A DNA stretch of 64,000 nucleotides from Desulfobacter hydrogenophilus. GTDB taxonomy: Bacteria; Desulfobacterota; Desulfobacteria; Desulfobacterales; Desulfobacteraceae. Shown here in pieces: positions 43,508 through 52,396 of the stretch (the first letter of the stretch is position 1; every line of letters starts with the position of its first letter). A program made the translations under genes and the position numbers. Below the pieces are notes generated by a model. It had not been told where the DNA came from. It searched no databases and saw only the letters and a program-made list of their open reading frames with translations. The stretch is from positions 4,466,501 through 4,530,500 of the forward strand of contig NZ_CP036313.1 of NCBI RefSeq assembly GCF_004319545.1, in the 5' to 3' direction.

Positions 43508-44545
43508 TTAAAACTTTTGTTTTCCGAAAAACTGCCGTTTAAACACATAACAGAAAAACGGCCCCCCGATCAATGCGGTGAGCACCCCAATGGGCAATTC
43601 TGAGGTCAATACGGCACGGGTAAAGGTATCCGCGCACAGCAGCAGCACCGCCCCGGCCAGAAGAGAGACCGGCATCAGCCACTGATTGTCCGCCCCCACG
43701 ATACCGCGCATCATATGGGGCACCAAAAGCCCCACAAACCCGATAATACCGGATACGGACACACACACGGCGGCCATGAGCGACGCGGCGGCCAAAAGAA
43801 TTAGGCGTGATTTTTTCACGTCCACGCCAAGGGAAGCAGCAGCCCGGTCGCCCAGGGACATAAGATTCAAGTCCCTGCCAAAACACAGACACACCAAAAC
43901 GCCGATGCTTACAAAGGAAAGAGAAAGCCCCACATCCATCCAGGTTTTGGCGGAAAAACTGCCCATGAGCCAGAAAATGATCACGGATACCCGTTCATCC
44001 GCCGCATATTTTAAGAAACTGATCCCGGCCGAAAGAATGGCGGCAACGATAATACCCGAAAGAATCAGGTTGTTGGATGAATACCCGCCGGCAGTGCCGC
44101 CGGACAGGTAGAGCACCACAGCCAAAGTGAGAAGCGCACCGGCAAAGGCGCACAGCCCCACACTTAACCCCTGAAAGTAACTCATGTTGAAAAAAAAGGC
44201 CACACAGGCCCCAAAGGCGGCACCGGCTGAAATGCCAAGGGTATAGGGATCAGCCAGGGGATTTCTCAAAATCCCCTGGAACACCACACCGGAAATGGAA
44301 AGCCCAGCGCCCACAATGGCGGCCGTCAAGATTCTGGGAAGGCGCACATCCCAGATAATGGCCGAAGCCAGCGCATCCACAGGGCCCCGGCCGCAAATCT
44401 TTTCCCAGATCACGGTCAACACCTGCACAAAGGGCAGGCGAACCACGCCCATTGCCGCAGACACAACAATGACCCCGCCCAGCAGCAAGCCAAGACCCAT
44501 CAGCACCCGGGCGGGAGAACTTTTTATGCCTGTTACAGTCGGCAT
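43508..44545 (-). CDS. ABC transporter permease, BtuC/FecCD-like
   Basis: 345 residues, about ten membrane helices. FecCD-family marks: RLPRILTAAIVGAGLSISGV, FQGILRNPLADPYTLGISAG, VSGIIGFVGLLVPHMMRGIV and the C-terminal ELPIGVLTALIGGPFFCYVF. It forms the membrane channel of the importer. It ends 5 bases before the ATPase gene and begins 27 bases after cbiK. Confidence 0.92.
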   Translation of the reverse strand: MPTVTGIKSSPARVLMGLGLLLGGVIVVSAAMGVVRLPFVQVLTVIWEKICGRGPVDALASAIIWDVRLPRILTAAIVGAGLSISGVVFQGILRNPLADPYTLGISAGAAFGACVAFFFNMSYFQGLSVGLCAFAGALLTLAVVLYLSGGTAGGYSSNNLILSGIIVAAILSAGISFLKYAADERVSVIIFWLMGSFSAKTWMDVGLSLSFVSIGVLVCLCFGRDLNLMSLGDRAAASLGVDVKKSRLILLAAASLMAAVCVSVSGIIGFVGLLVPHMMRGIVGADNQWLMPVSLLAGAVLLLCADTFTRAVLTSELPIGVLTALIGGPFFCYVFKRQFFGKQKF

Positions 44546-44572
44546 ATAAAAATAGTTTCCTTTTAACTTCGA

Positions 44573-45445
44573 TTAATTAAAGTGAGCCATTACCTTTGCT
44601 AACTGACCCACCCAAATGTCGGCAAACGCATCATATTCAGCAGTACCCTTAAGTACGGTCTGACAAGAGAATCCCGCCTTGGTAAGCTGGGACTTCCAGG
44701 AATCGTCTTCGTCGCCGGCCATATCATTTTTGGCATGGTCACCGGCGACAGACATAAAGGGCATGACCCAGACTTGTTTAACCTTTTTTGCCTTAAGCCA
44801 GGCAATGACATCCCCAAGTTCAGGATACCCTTCCACGGTGCCCATAATAATGTTGGGGTCTTTTTGCTGAAGCTGCCAGTTCATCGCAGAGTAATAAATA
44901 TTTCCCGGATGGTGGGTGCCATGCCCCATGAGCACAACAGCTTCTTTTGCCTTACGCGCCTTGGGCAGCGTGGTAATGATCGCATCAACCGCTTTGCCAA
45001 CCGTGTCCTGGGCACCCAGCATGGGAAAGCCTAAAATGAGCCTGTCAAAACCACCGGGCATGGCCCTGAAACCATTCACGGTCATGGTCAGCTCATGGTA
45101 CTCTTCGCCTGGAATGGTGTGAAGGGACTGCACTGCCACATGGGTATATCCGTCATCCATCATTTTGGCCAGGGCCTGGGCCGGGGAAAGAAGAACCTCA
45201 CCCTGTTTGGTCAGTTTATGCCGGATAATATGGGAAGTATAAGCCCACACCACATCAACGCCGGGAAACGCCTTTTTCACTTTTGCCTCAATGTTTTGAA
45301 AAGAAACCTTTGCAGACGCTTCACTGGTACCAAACGCCACCAGCAAAATGCCTTTTTTCATATCTCTTACTTCTTTGTGGGCATATGCATTTGCTGCACA
45401 CAAAACCATGGTCAAAATAACTGCTGCGGAAATCAACTTTCTCAT
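44573..45445 (-). CDS. cbiK: Sirohydrochlorin cobaltochelatase, periplasmic form (CbiK-P type)
   Basis: 290 residues from ATG 45445; the frame is open farther upstream but the product from here starts with a clean signal peptide (RKLISAAVILTMVLCAANAYA). The mature part is CbiK: KKGILLVAFGTSEASAKVSF, the metal-binding His in LMGHGTHHPGN and the second His in MSVAGDHAKNDM. CbiK inserts cobalt into sirohydrochlorin. Desulfovibrio vulgaris has a cytoplasmic and a periplasmic CbiK, the latter tetrameric and haem-binding, so a secreted form has precedent. Export removes it from the cytoplasmic pathway; a role in metal or tetrapyrrole handling with the adjacent importer is possible. It is the first gene after the riboswitch. 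Confidence 0.92.
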   Translation of the reverse strand: MRKLISAAVILTMVLCAANAYAHKEVRDMKKGILLVAFGTSEASAKVSFQNIEAKVKKAFPGVDVVWAYTSHIIRHKLTKQGEVLLSPAQALAKMMDDGYTHVAVQSLHTIPGEEYHELTMTVNGFRAMPGGFDRLILGFPMLGAQDTVGKAVDAIITTLPKARKAKEAVVLMGHGTHHPGNIYYSAMNWQLQQKDPNIIMGTVEGYPELGDVIAWLKAKKVKQVWVMPFMSVAGDHAKNDMAGDEDDSWKSQLTKAGFSCQTVLKGTAEYDAFADIWVGQLAKVMAHFN

Positions 45446-45600
45446 ACCACTTCTCCTTATTATCCTGATGTTAAAAGAACGCAGGCAATCCATCCAGCAC
45501 CTGCTCCGGGTTAAAAACAAAAACCGCCAGGAATATATTTGCCCAAACATTCCTGCCGCCATACTCCCCAAAGAAGCGATCCCGCATATAGGCCGGCCCC

Positions 45601-45645
45601 AAAAAACAAAACAGCCCTTCAAGCCTTTGATGACTTGAAGGGCTG
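45601..45645 (-). terminator. Terminator between riboswitch and cbiK (expression platform)
   Basis: On the minus strand CAGCCCTTCAAG, a 10-base loop, CTTGAAGGGCTG, then TTTTGTTTTTT. A perfect 12-bp stem with a T-run, about 70 bases downstream of the B12 box and 156 bases before the cbiK start, well placed to be controlled by the aptamer. Confidence 0.88.
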
Positions 45646-45714
45646 CACCCAGTTTTCTTGGCCCTGTAATATTTATGTCTGCGTCAGCAGCTCCCTCCGC
45701 ATAACGCACATCAT

Positions 45715-45890
45715 CAGCTCAGGCAGGTCTTCTGGCTCCCGGATCATCCAAATACCTGCGCCTTCCCATACGCCTTGAAAAAAACGAACAGTGGCAATGT
45801 GCAGGTTTTGTCCCCGGTTACAGCGGCGGGACCGCTCCCGATTCTCACGGGATTCCCTGTTAGGCCCAAACGGGCACCTCAACACAAAAT
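45715..45890 (-). promoter_or_regulatory. Cobalamin riboswitch
   Basis: Minus strand, 5' to 3': GAGGTGCCCGTTTGGGC, CTAACAGGGAATCCCGTG, GAATCGGGAGCGGTCCCGCC, GCTGTAACCGGGGACAAAAC, CTGCACATTGCCACTG, TATGGGAAGG and the B12 box GAGCCAGAAGACCTGCCTGA. All core elements of the cobalamin aptamer are present in order. It should repress the cobalamin operon when adenosylcobalamin is plentiful, acting through the terminator at 45601-45645. Confidence 0.95.
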
Positions 45891-45985
45891 GTATGATTGC
45901 GTAATAAGATTCCCCTGTCAAGCGTACTTTGGGGAGAGGACAAGACAATCGCATGTAACTTGCCTGTGGTTTTGACCATGGGCCT

Positions 45986-46093
45986 TAGTTGCCCATACGA
46001 ATTATAATCCTTTTTTAAAACGTTGACCCGGCTTTCTTCTTTCATAAATTTTTCCAGGTGTTCACTATACCCCGAGCAGATGATTATGGTTTG
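45986..46093 (-). pseudogene. Fragment of a receiver domain downstream of the hybrid kinase
   Basis: The frame reads QTIIICSGYSEHLEKFMKEE, SRVNVLKKDYNSYGQL. The intact kinase upstream has IPIIICSGYSENLNKEKAKD near its end. It corresponds to strand 4 and onward of a receiver domain; nothing before it is present. It is probably the residue of a second receiver domain or of a duplicated kinase end. Confidence 0.6.
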
Positions 46094-46183
46094 CCTTTTC
46101 ATCCGTCTTCTTCGTTGTGTCAATGGGTACATATATTAATATGCTCCCATTGCCACGCCTTGAATACGAACGAAAATTCTAAA

Positions 46184-49100
46184 TCATATTTTGGAATGTT
46201 TTATTCCGATCATGGGCTTAATTGATGTCTTTTGTTTTTCAAGTAATTCATTTACATTTTTTACTAAATCCGTCAGTAAAAGTGGCTTATCGAGAAATTT
46301 TGAAACCTTGAGGTCCTTTGCTTTCTCCTTGTTTAAATTTTCACTGTAACCGGAACAAATAATAATAGGTATGTCAGGACGAATTTCTAATATTTTTTGT
46401 GAAAGTTCAGTACCTATCATTTTGGGCATTGCCATATCAGTAATCACCAGATCGAAATCGTCTGGATTAACTTTGAATAAATTCAATGCTTCGGTACTGT
46501 CTTGGAGACCAGTTACACGATAGCCATTATTTTTAAGCGCTTGCACTCCCAATTTGACAATTGATTCTTCATCATCTACCAATAGAATATGTTCATTGCC
46601 GGCTTTCCTTGAAAGACGAATTGAATCCTTTTTTTCAATGTCAAAAGCTTGATCGGTAATCGGCAAGTAAATTTTAAAAATTGTTCCGGTTTTATGTCCG
46701 CTTTCAACACTTATCCCACCATTAAAATTTTGAACAATGCCATATACAACCGACAACCCCAGTCCGGAACCCTTTCCAACTTCTTTTGTGGTGACGTATG
46801 GTTCAAAAATTTTATCTTTTATACTTTCGGGAATACCAATGCCGTTATCTTTGACACTTAAACATAGGTATTCTCCTTTAGGCAGGTCGAATTCGTGGGG
46901 AGGATTGCGTTTTTCCAAACCAATAATTATCTCACCTTGATCTTCTGTTATTGCATGATAGGCGTTCGTACAAAGGTTTAAAAGGATTTCATGAATTTCA
47001 GAATCATCACACAAGACAGCGTCCTGATCATCATAAAGATCGCTCGTTAAATTAATATTCGCCGGAATAGTGGCTCTTAGCAATTTCAGTGTTTCTTTAA
47101 TCACGGGCTGAAGGATTGTTGGCTTCAATTCCGGTTCCTTTTGCCTTGAAAAGTGGAGAATGCGTTTAACCAAATCTCCGGCACGTTTTGCACCATCCAA
47201 AATATCTGTTAAATTTTCCTGTACAGGATGATCTTTGGGTAGTTCATCCTGTGATAATTGGGTGAATCCAATAATGGGGTAAAGTATGTTATTAAAATCG
47301 TGTGCAATGCCCCCGGCCAATTGTCCGATCGATTCCATTTTTTGAGATTGCTGGTATTTTTTCTCCATTTCTTTGAGTTCTGTAATATCTGTAGCAATTT
47401 GAATCCTGACCAGTCTTCCATCTGTCCATTCTATTGCACGATCATGGTTGATATACCATTTGCCGGTTAAAGGATTTCTATCCTGCCATACACAAACATC
47501 ATCCGGTCTACCATTTTCATCAACCAATTTATCATTGGTACAAAAAGAACAGGGTTGCGTTTCCCCTCTAAACACTTTCCAGCACGTTTCTCCAGTGAAA
47601 TCCCTGCCAAAGCTGTTGACCATGTATTTATTCATAAATAATATTTCATATGTATCCATGTCAGCGACATAAATCGTGGCATCGATACTGTCTAAAACAG
47701 TCAAGAATCTCTCATGGGATGCTCTAAGTGCATCCTCCGCCTGTTTACGTTCGGTAATGTCCACAAGCGAACCGACGATGGCTGTAACTGAACCATTCTC
47801 AACTAATGGGGCCTCCCTAACTTCAACAATAATTTTCCTGCCGTTTTTATGCCGCATCTCAAGTTCATACGTGGGCTGTCGTTTTCCAGTTCGAATCGCT
47901 TCCTGGGTCAATTCAATTGCCTTTGCGTTCATGGGATGATCCGTAATTAAATCGGTCCAGAGGTTCCTTACTTCTTCCGGTTCATAGCCAAGGTACTGGC
48001 TGACTTGAGGACTGACGAATGTTGCTTTGTGATCTGATGTGTGTGAATAAAAAAGGTTGGTACTGTGTTCAATAATATTTTTCAACCTGGATTCGCTTAT
48101 TTTCAGAGCGTTTTCGGCTTGCCTTCGTTCTTTAATTTCAAGCGTGAGTTTTTTGTTCCAATGGTAAAGTAACAATATGATTATGGTAAAGACGATGCTG
48201 AGTGTGCCGACCCATTTCAGAATAACAGTCCAGTTTATTTTTTGCTCAATCTGAACCGTGAACCATTTTTGTATGATGGCATCCACATCTTCTTTGGGAA
48301 TTATGCTAATCGTTTTATCCATTATACTGACCAGTTCCGGCAACGCGTTGCCTACCAGATAACCATACGGTTCTGGAGGCATGTCGACAGGACCTAAAAT
48401 TTTCAAAGAGGGATACTTGTGCAGGAGATGACCAACCATCAGCAGCCCCCCCATCAACGCATCTGCTTTTTTCGACACCACAGCGTCTATCGCTTCTTTG
48501 AATGAATTTACCGGATAGGTCTGAAGGGTGGGATACTCTTTTAATATTTTATTATAGATCTCTATCCCCTGAACGATTGCAATTGTTTTACCTTTCATCG
48601 CCGAAATTCCACTGACAACAGGCATATCGTTTCGGCCGACAACGACAAAACTAATTTTCATGCTCGATAAAGTATTCAACGTGACGTTCTCACTCCCTGA
48701 AATTTCAAAGCCGACGGACATGTCAATTGCGCCGTTCCGTAAAAGAGTGTACAGCTTTTTTGCCGGGATGGTAATAAAGTCAAATTTCAAACCGGAATAG
48801 GTACTGATCAGTTTAAGATGGTCTGGACTGATCCCTTTGAGGACACCATCTTCGTTATAGAAAAAAGGTGGAAAATCAGACGGAAACCCAACACGAATCT
48901 TTGGGTGATCTGAAATCCATGCCGTTTCAATATCGGTCAGCCGTATTTTGCCGGCATCGTTTCTGTAATATTGCTTTTCAGGATCAGATATCCAGCGTTT
49001 CTCAATCTCCGCAAGCTCACTATTGGAAATGGCGTTAAAACCATTGTCTACGATCCTAAGCAGTTGCGTATTCTGTTTCAAAACACCGGCATGAAATGTC

Positions 49101-49771
49101 CGGTTAAAAACCTGCGGGCTGAGCGTGAAATGTCCAGACATCCCAAAACGATTGATAATGGATGCCATGGCAGGGCCTTCTGCTAGAAAACAATCTGTTT
49201 TTTGGGATAACACAGACCGAATCATTGTTTCCCGGTTTGTAAATGGGACCACGACGGCTTCAGGATATCTTATTTTAATATATTCTTCTTGGAAGGAACC
49301 TTTTGTCACGCCGATTTTTATTCCTGACAATTTATCGCTGATGTCAATTTTAGTTGAATTGAAAGGATAAAAAAAATATGCGCCTACGCCGAAAAGGGGT
49401 TGGGAAAACGACATCCATTGTGACCGCGAATCACTGTGAAACAATCCCGAATGAATACGTGCCTGCCCGTTTTTCAGATAACTCAGCGTCTCTTTCCACT
49501 TGCCGGGAATAAAGACAATCTCTTTTCCGGTTTTCTTGGACCATAGTTTCCAGATATCGATGAAAAGCCCTGCGGGTTTACCATCAACATCCATCCGGGT
49601 CAGAGGTGCATAATCTGTATCAATAGCGATTGACAACGGCTCAGGAAAAGTCTGAAAGGTTTCAGCGAACGTATTTTCAGTCGCTTCAATTTGCAAACTC
49701 AGTATTAATAGGATTAATACAGTAAGAAATAAAATCCTGTATCGCATTTTACCGCTCCATAATTCATTCAA
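46184..49771 (-). CDS. BvgS-like hybrid sensor histidine kinase
   Basis: 1195 residues (a start 8 codons in, at 49747, is equally plausible). Order: signal/anchor (ILFLTVLILLILSLQIEA), two tandem periplasmic SBP_bac_3 domains (about 45-270 and 285-505), one membrane segment (WVGTLSIVFTIIILLLYHW, about 525), PAS (about 565-680) and a second PAS (about 690-805) with a Cys-rich insert CWKVFRGETQPCSFC, HisKA with GGIAHDFNNILYPIIGFTQL, HATPase_c (VKDNGIGIPESIKD, GKGSGLGLSVVYGI) and a C-terminal receiver domain with Asp in LVITDMAMPK. The paired binding domains sense a small solute in the periplasm. The phosphoryl target is not in the window. Confidence 0.92.
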   Translation of the reverse strand: MNELWSGKMRYRILFLTVLILLILSLQIEATENTFAETFQTFPEPLSIAIDTDYAPLTRMDVDGKPAGLFIDIWKLWSKKTGKEIVFIPGKWKETLSYLKNGQARIHSGLFHSDSRSQWMSFSQPLFGVGAYFFYPFNSTKIDISDKLSGIKIGVTKGSFQEEYIKIRYPEAVVVPFTNRETMIRSVLSQKTDCFLAEGPAMASIINRFGMSGHFTLSPQVFNRTFHAGVLKQNTQLLRIVDNGFNAISNSELAEIEKRWISDPEKQYYRNDAGKIRLTDIETAWISDHPKIRVGFPSDFPPFFYNEDGVLKGISPDHLKLISTYSGLKFDFITIPAKKLYTLLRNGAIDMSVGFEISGSENVTLNTLSSMKISFVVVGRNDMPVVSGISAMKGKTIAIVQGIEIYNKILKEYPTLQTYPVNSFKEAIDAVVSKKADALMGGLLMVGHLLHKYPSLKILGPVDMPPEPYGYLVGNALPELVSIMDKTISIIPKEDVDAIIQKWFTVQIEQKINWTVILKWVGTLSIVFTIIILLLYHWNKKLTLEIKERRQAENALKISESRLKNIIEHSTNLFYSHTSDHKATFVSPQVSQYLGYEPEEVRNLWTDLITDHPMNAKAIELTQEAIRTGKRQPTYELEMRHKNGRKIIVEVREAPLVENGSVTAIVGSLVDITERKQAEDALRASHERFLTVLDSIDATIYVADMDTYEILFMNKYMVNSFGRDFTGETCWKVFRGETQPCSFCTNDKLVDENGRPDDVCVWQDRNPLTGKWYINHDRAIEWTDGRLVRIQIATDITELKEMEKKYQQSQKMESIGQLAGGIAHDFNNILYPIIGFTQLSQDELPKDHPVQENLTDILDGAKRAGDLVKRILHFSRQKEPELKPTILQPVIKETLKLLRATIPANINLTSDLYDDQDAVLCDDSEIHEILLNLCTNAYHAITEDQGEIIIGLEKRNPPHEFDLPKGEYLCLSVKDNGIGIPESIKDKIFEPYVTTKEVGKGSGLGLSVVYGIVQNFNGGISVESGHKTGTIFKIYLPITDQAFDIEKKDSIRLSRKAGNEHILLVDDEESIVKLGVQALKNNGYRVTGLQDSTEALNLFKVNPDDFDLVITDMAMPKMIGTELSQKILEIRPDIPIIICSGYSENLNKEKAKDLKVSKFLDKPLLLTDLVKNVNELLEKQKTSIKPMIGIKHSKI

Positions 49772-49833
49772 TAGGGTTTTCGATAGGGTTTATGAAACCA
49801 AATTTAAACGATATTCTTAGACAATTTTTATCT
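49772..49833. other. Short gap before repeat ends
   Basis: Presumed promoter region of the hybrid kinase; no clear boxes recognised. Confidence 0.3.
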
Positions 49834-49848
49834 TAAGGACCGCAGATT
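49834..49848 (+). mobile_element. Solo end of the MITE family
   Basis: TAAGGACCGCAGATT, identical in pattern to the target duplication plus the first 12 bases of the 160-bp MITE. The rest of the element is absent and the opposite end is not seen nearby. Confidence 0.5.
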
Positions 49849-50010
49849 GGAAGCAATCCTTCATGATATGATTGAACTTTTTTCAGAAAACTATCAAACC
49901 ACCAGAGATTATATCGACATTGAAACGCCAAAAATCAATTGTATTAGAGAATATCCTGACTGCCGCCTGGATGGCAAGGATGAATCTCAACTACGAAGGA
50001 ACGGGTCTTA
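49849..50010 (+). pseudogene. Unrecognised short coding-like fragment between repeat ends
   Basis: One frame is open with protein-like composition: EAILHDMIELFSENYQTTRD, YIDIETPKINCIREYPDCRL, DGKDESQLRRNGS, stop. There is no start codon with a ribosome binding site. I do not recognise it. It lies between a MITE end and the repeat at 49996 and may be the stub of a gene removed by element-mediated deletion. Confidence 0.35.
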
Positions 50011-50055
50011 AATAACTTACTCATTTTGCTATATCCGGGAGCGCGGGCGTCCCGC
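49996..50055 (+). repeat. MITE-like end, second subfamily (copy 1)
   Basis: AAGGAACGGGTCTTAAATAA, CTTACTCATTTTGCTATATC, CGGGAGCGCGGGCGTCCCG. The first 45 bases match, inverted, 60313-60357. The end resembles the 160-bp MITE end (AAGGACCGCAGATTAAATAA) in layout. The GC-rich part is a small palindrome. Confidence 0.6.
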
Positions 50056-50104
50056 CTGCAGTAAAGATGCGGGCGGCACACATAGCCTGTTCAGGCATCA
50101 GCAA

Positions 50105-50732
50105 TCACGAAAGCTGCCGGGGTGCATCCTTGTTGAAAAAACTTTTAATTTTTGCAAAAAGCATTTTAATACCCCGCCATATTTTAGGCAGCAGCCATAC
50201 AATCAAGCAAATAAAGCCAATCAGAAAAATCAAAAACAAAATGGGATTATGAAGCGCGATCAGAATGCCACCGATTACGGCCACATCTTCAAGCACCGAA
50301 GCGGCCCAGTTGGAAAAGGGTTCAGGAGACGCGTTGATCAATAGCCTGGAACCCGATTTCGTCAGATGGCTGCCCGTGGCAAGACCTCCGCCCAGAATTC
50401 CGGCAGCAAGGGCCAAAGAAGGATTGACATCACCCACAGCACCTGCGGCAATCATCACGCCGGCAGGAATCCGGATAAAGGTGTGAATGGCATCCCACCC
50501 CGTATCCACCCCGGGGGGTTTTATCTGCAAAAAATTCCACAAAATACATGAAACCGGACGCCCACAGCACCACAGGGTCGGATAATATTTCAAGATTCTG
50601 GGGCAGTACCAGATTGCCGGTGGCACCCAGAATGCCCAATATAAATACCGTGGCATACAAATTTATCCCGGCGGCCCATGCCGCCCCCATACTCAATGAT
50701 ATGGTTTTAATAATCTGATCAAAGGATTCCAT
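50105..50732 (-). pseudogene. DUF4126 membrane protein, interrupted by one frameshift
   Basis: The first frame from ATG 50732 gives ESFDQIIKTISLSMGAAWAA, GINLYATVFILGILGATGNL through YFVEFFADKTP. At a run of six C on the minus strand (about 50515-50525) the frame shifts and the rest continues as PGVDTGWDAIHTFIRIPAGV, LALAAGILGGGLATGSHLTK and four hydrophobic segments, to 50105. Together they make a full DUF4126 protein of about 208 residues. One extra C explains the break. It is either a fresh mutation, phase variation in the C-run or a sequencing error. The function of DUF4126 is not established. Confidence 0.8.
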
Positions 50733-50989
50733 GGTTTAAACGCCTTTCATCGGTAATCATTAATCCAAGCCCTTCTCCCTAACCTGGACAAGCCGGAACT
50801 AAAGAACGTCTACATTTAAGTCATAAGTGTATACTGGACCATGAAATATAACAATGTTGAATAACCAATCTTCGCGTTACCTCATGATACCCATTTTTGA
50901 ATTGAATCGTCACTCTGTTTATTTCTCCAGGATAGTGGTAAATATTGGCGGTAACAATAACATCGAACCCTTAAAGGAGAATACAGGTA

Positions 50990-51490
50990 ATGGCAGAGCA
51001 CACAGCCCAATATGGATGGGATGCATCAATGGAAATTTCCCTTTATGATAAAATCCGGCAGGATATGAAAGCCGCCATGCTAAAAAAAGATACAGCTGTA
51101 AGGGATACCATGCGTCTTATTATGGGCGCGTTTCCTGAACTAACTGTTCCCATCACCCTTGAGAGCGGAAAAAAATCCACCCGAACAAAAACGCCGGAGG
51201 AAATCACGGATGAAGATATCCAGAACATCATCCGAAAATTTGTCAAATCTGAAAAAACCGTGCTGGAAATTAAAAAAGAGACCTCTTCTGATTATCTGTC
51301 ACTTTTAGAATCTTATCTGCCCAAAATGGCGACCACAGAAGAGATTGAAGTCTGGATAAAAACCAATATAGATTTATCTACCATCAAAAGCCCCATGCAG
51401 GCCATGGGGAGTGTGATGAAACATTTTGGAAAACTTGCTGACGGCAACCAGGTCAAGGATATTCTCCAGGGAATGACCGCCAAAAAATAA
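50990..51490 (+). CDS. GatB/YqeY domain protein
   Basis: 166 residues. After about 17 residues it follows the YqeY family: LYDKIRQDMKAAMLKKDTAV, LRLIMGAF-like RDTMRLIMGAFP, DEDIQNIIRKFVKSEKT and the C-terminal MQAMGSVMKHFGKLADGNQV, VKDIL. The family shares the tRNA-recognising tail domain of amidotransferase GatB; its role as a stand-alone protein is unsettled. AAAGGAG at 50972-50978 supports the ATG at 50990; a start at 51029 would also leave the domain intact. Confidence 0.85.
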   Translation: MAEHTAQYGWDASMEISLYDKIRQDMKAAMLKKDTAVRDTMRLIMGAFPELTVPITLESGKKSTRTKTPEEITDEDIQNIIRKFVKSEKTVLEIKKETSSDYLSLLESYLPKMATTEEIEVWIKTNIDLSTIKSPMQAMGSVMKHFGKLADGNQVKDILQGMTAKK

Positions 51491-51496
51491 TGGTTC

Positions 51497-52108
51497 ATGG
51501 ATCATTCAACGTTAGATTATTACAATCAAAATGCCTTGAAAGTGGCTGAGAGATATGAATCTGCCGACGTCACACAACTGCATGACTTTCTTTCATCCAG
51601 CCTGAAACCAGGCGGCAGACTTCTGGAGCTTGGGTGCGGCTCCGGCAGGGATGCCGCCTTTATGGTCAGCCAGGGGTTCAAGGTACTTGCAACTGATGGC
51701 TCGGCATCAATGATTGAACAGGCAAAACAACATCACCCCGAACTTGCGGAGCATATGGTTCACTTAAAACTGCCGGATGGGCTGTTAAATGCGTTAGGAG
51801 TCTTTCACGGCATATACGCCGTTGCCGTTCTGATGCATCTATCCGTACAGGACATCGAAAGCACAATATCTACCGTTAATTCTCTTCTGACAGCAAAGGG
51901 GCGGTTTATATTTTCAGTCCCGGCCCGGCGGGATGATGTCATGACAAATGAGTTTGATTCTAAAGGGCGTCAATTCACAGCATTATCACCGGAGGGATGG
52001 ACAGATTTATGCCTGAAATGCAACCTGCATATTGTCCGAACTATGATTTCCGAGGATGGCCTGGGACGAGACGGGGCATGGATGAACTGCCTGGCTGAAA
52101 AACCTTAA
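51497..52108 (+). CDS. Class I SAM-dependent methyltransferase
   Basis: 203 residues, a single Rossmann methyltransferase domain: motif I LLELGCGSGRDAAFM, motif II VLATDGSASMIEQAK, and HGIYAVAVLMHLSVQDIEST in place of motif IV/post. The N-terminus (MDHSTLDYYNQNALKVAERY) is typical of the UbiE/TehB-like small-molecule group. The substrate cannot be told. It starts 6 bases after the YqeY stop and is likely co-transcribed. Confidence 0.85.
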   Translation: MDHSTLDYYNQNALKVAERYESADVTQLHDFLSSSLKPGGRLLELGCGSGRDAAFMVSQGFKVLATDGSASMIEQAKQHHPELAEHMVHLKLPDGLLNALGVFHGIYAVAVLMHLSVQDIESTISTVNSLLTAKGRFIFSVPARRDDVMTNEFDSKGRQFTALSPEGWTDLCLKCNLHIVRTMISEDGLGRDGAWMNCLAEKP

Positions 52109-52396
52109 ATTGATCTGGAATTGCTTCCTCTCGAACCACCGTCACCGATGGCCCGTTGCCATACCACTGCACCCTTCGCCTCCATCAGGCTGGGTCTAAA
52201 ACTTGCCAAATGCATTGGAATTCTATACATTTAACTCACTTTTAAGAACATGTGCCGTACCCGGCACAGCACAAACAAAATGCAGTGAAGCGTTAACACA
52301 CCCACTGATTTTAGGCGTTTTGCACCTTCATAACCTGCAGGACTATGCAGTGATCATTTCGTTGGCTTGAATAATAACATTTACCAGGAGGATAAA
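52109..52396. other. Intergenic stretch with a small hairpin
   Basis: No gene seen. TGTGCCG / CGGCACA at 52251-52268 forms a 7-bp stem. Confidence 0.4.

Noticed and set aside
52251..52340. Hairpin followed by GCGTTAAC-like and TTTTAGGCG-like words, reminiscent of an integron attC
   Set aside because: Core sites are not correctly spaced or complementary and there is no integrase or cassette array.
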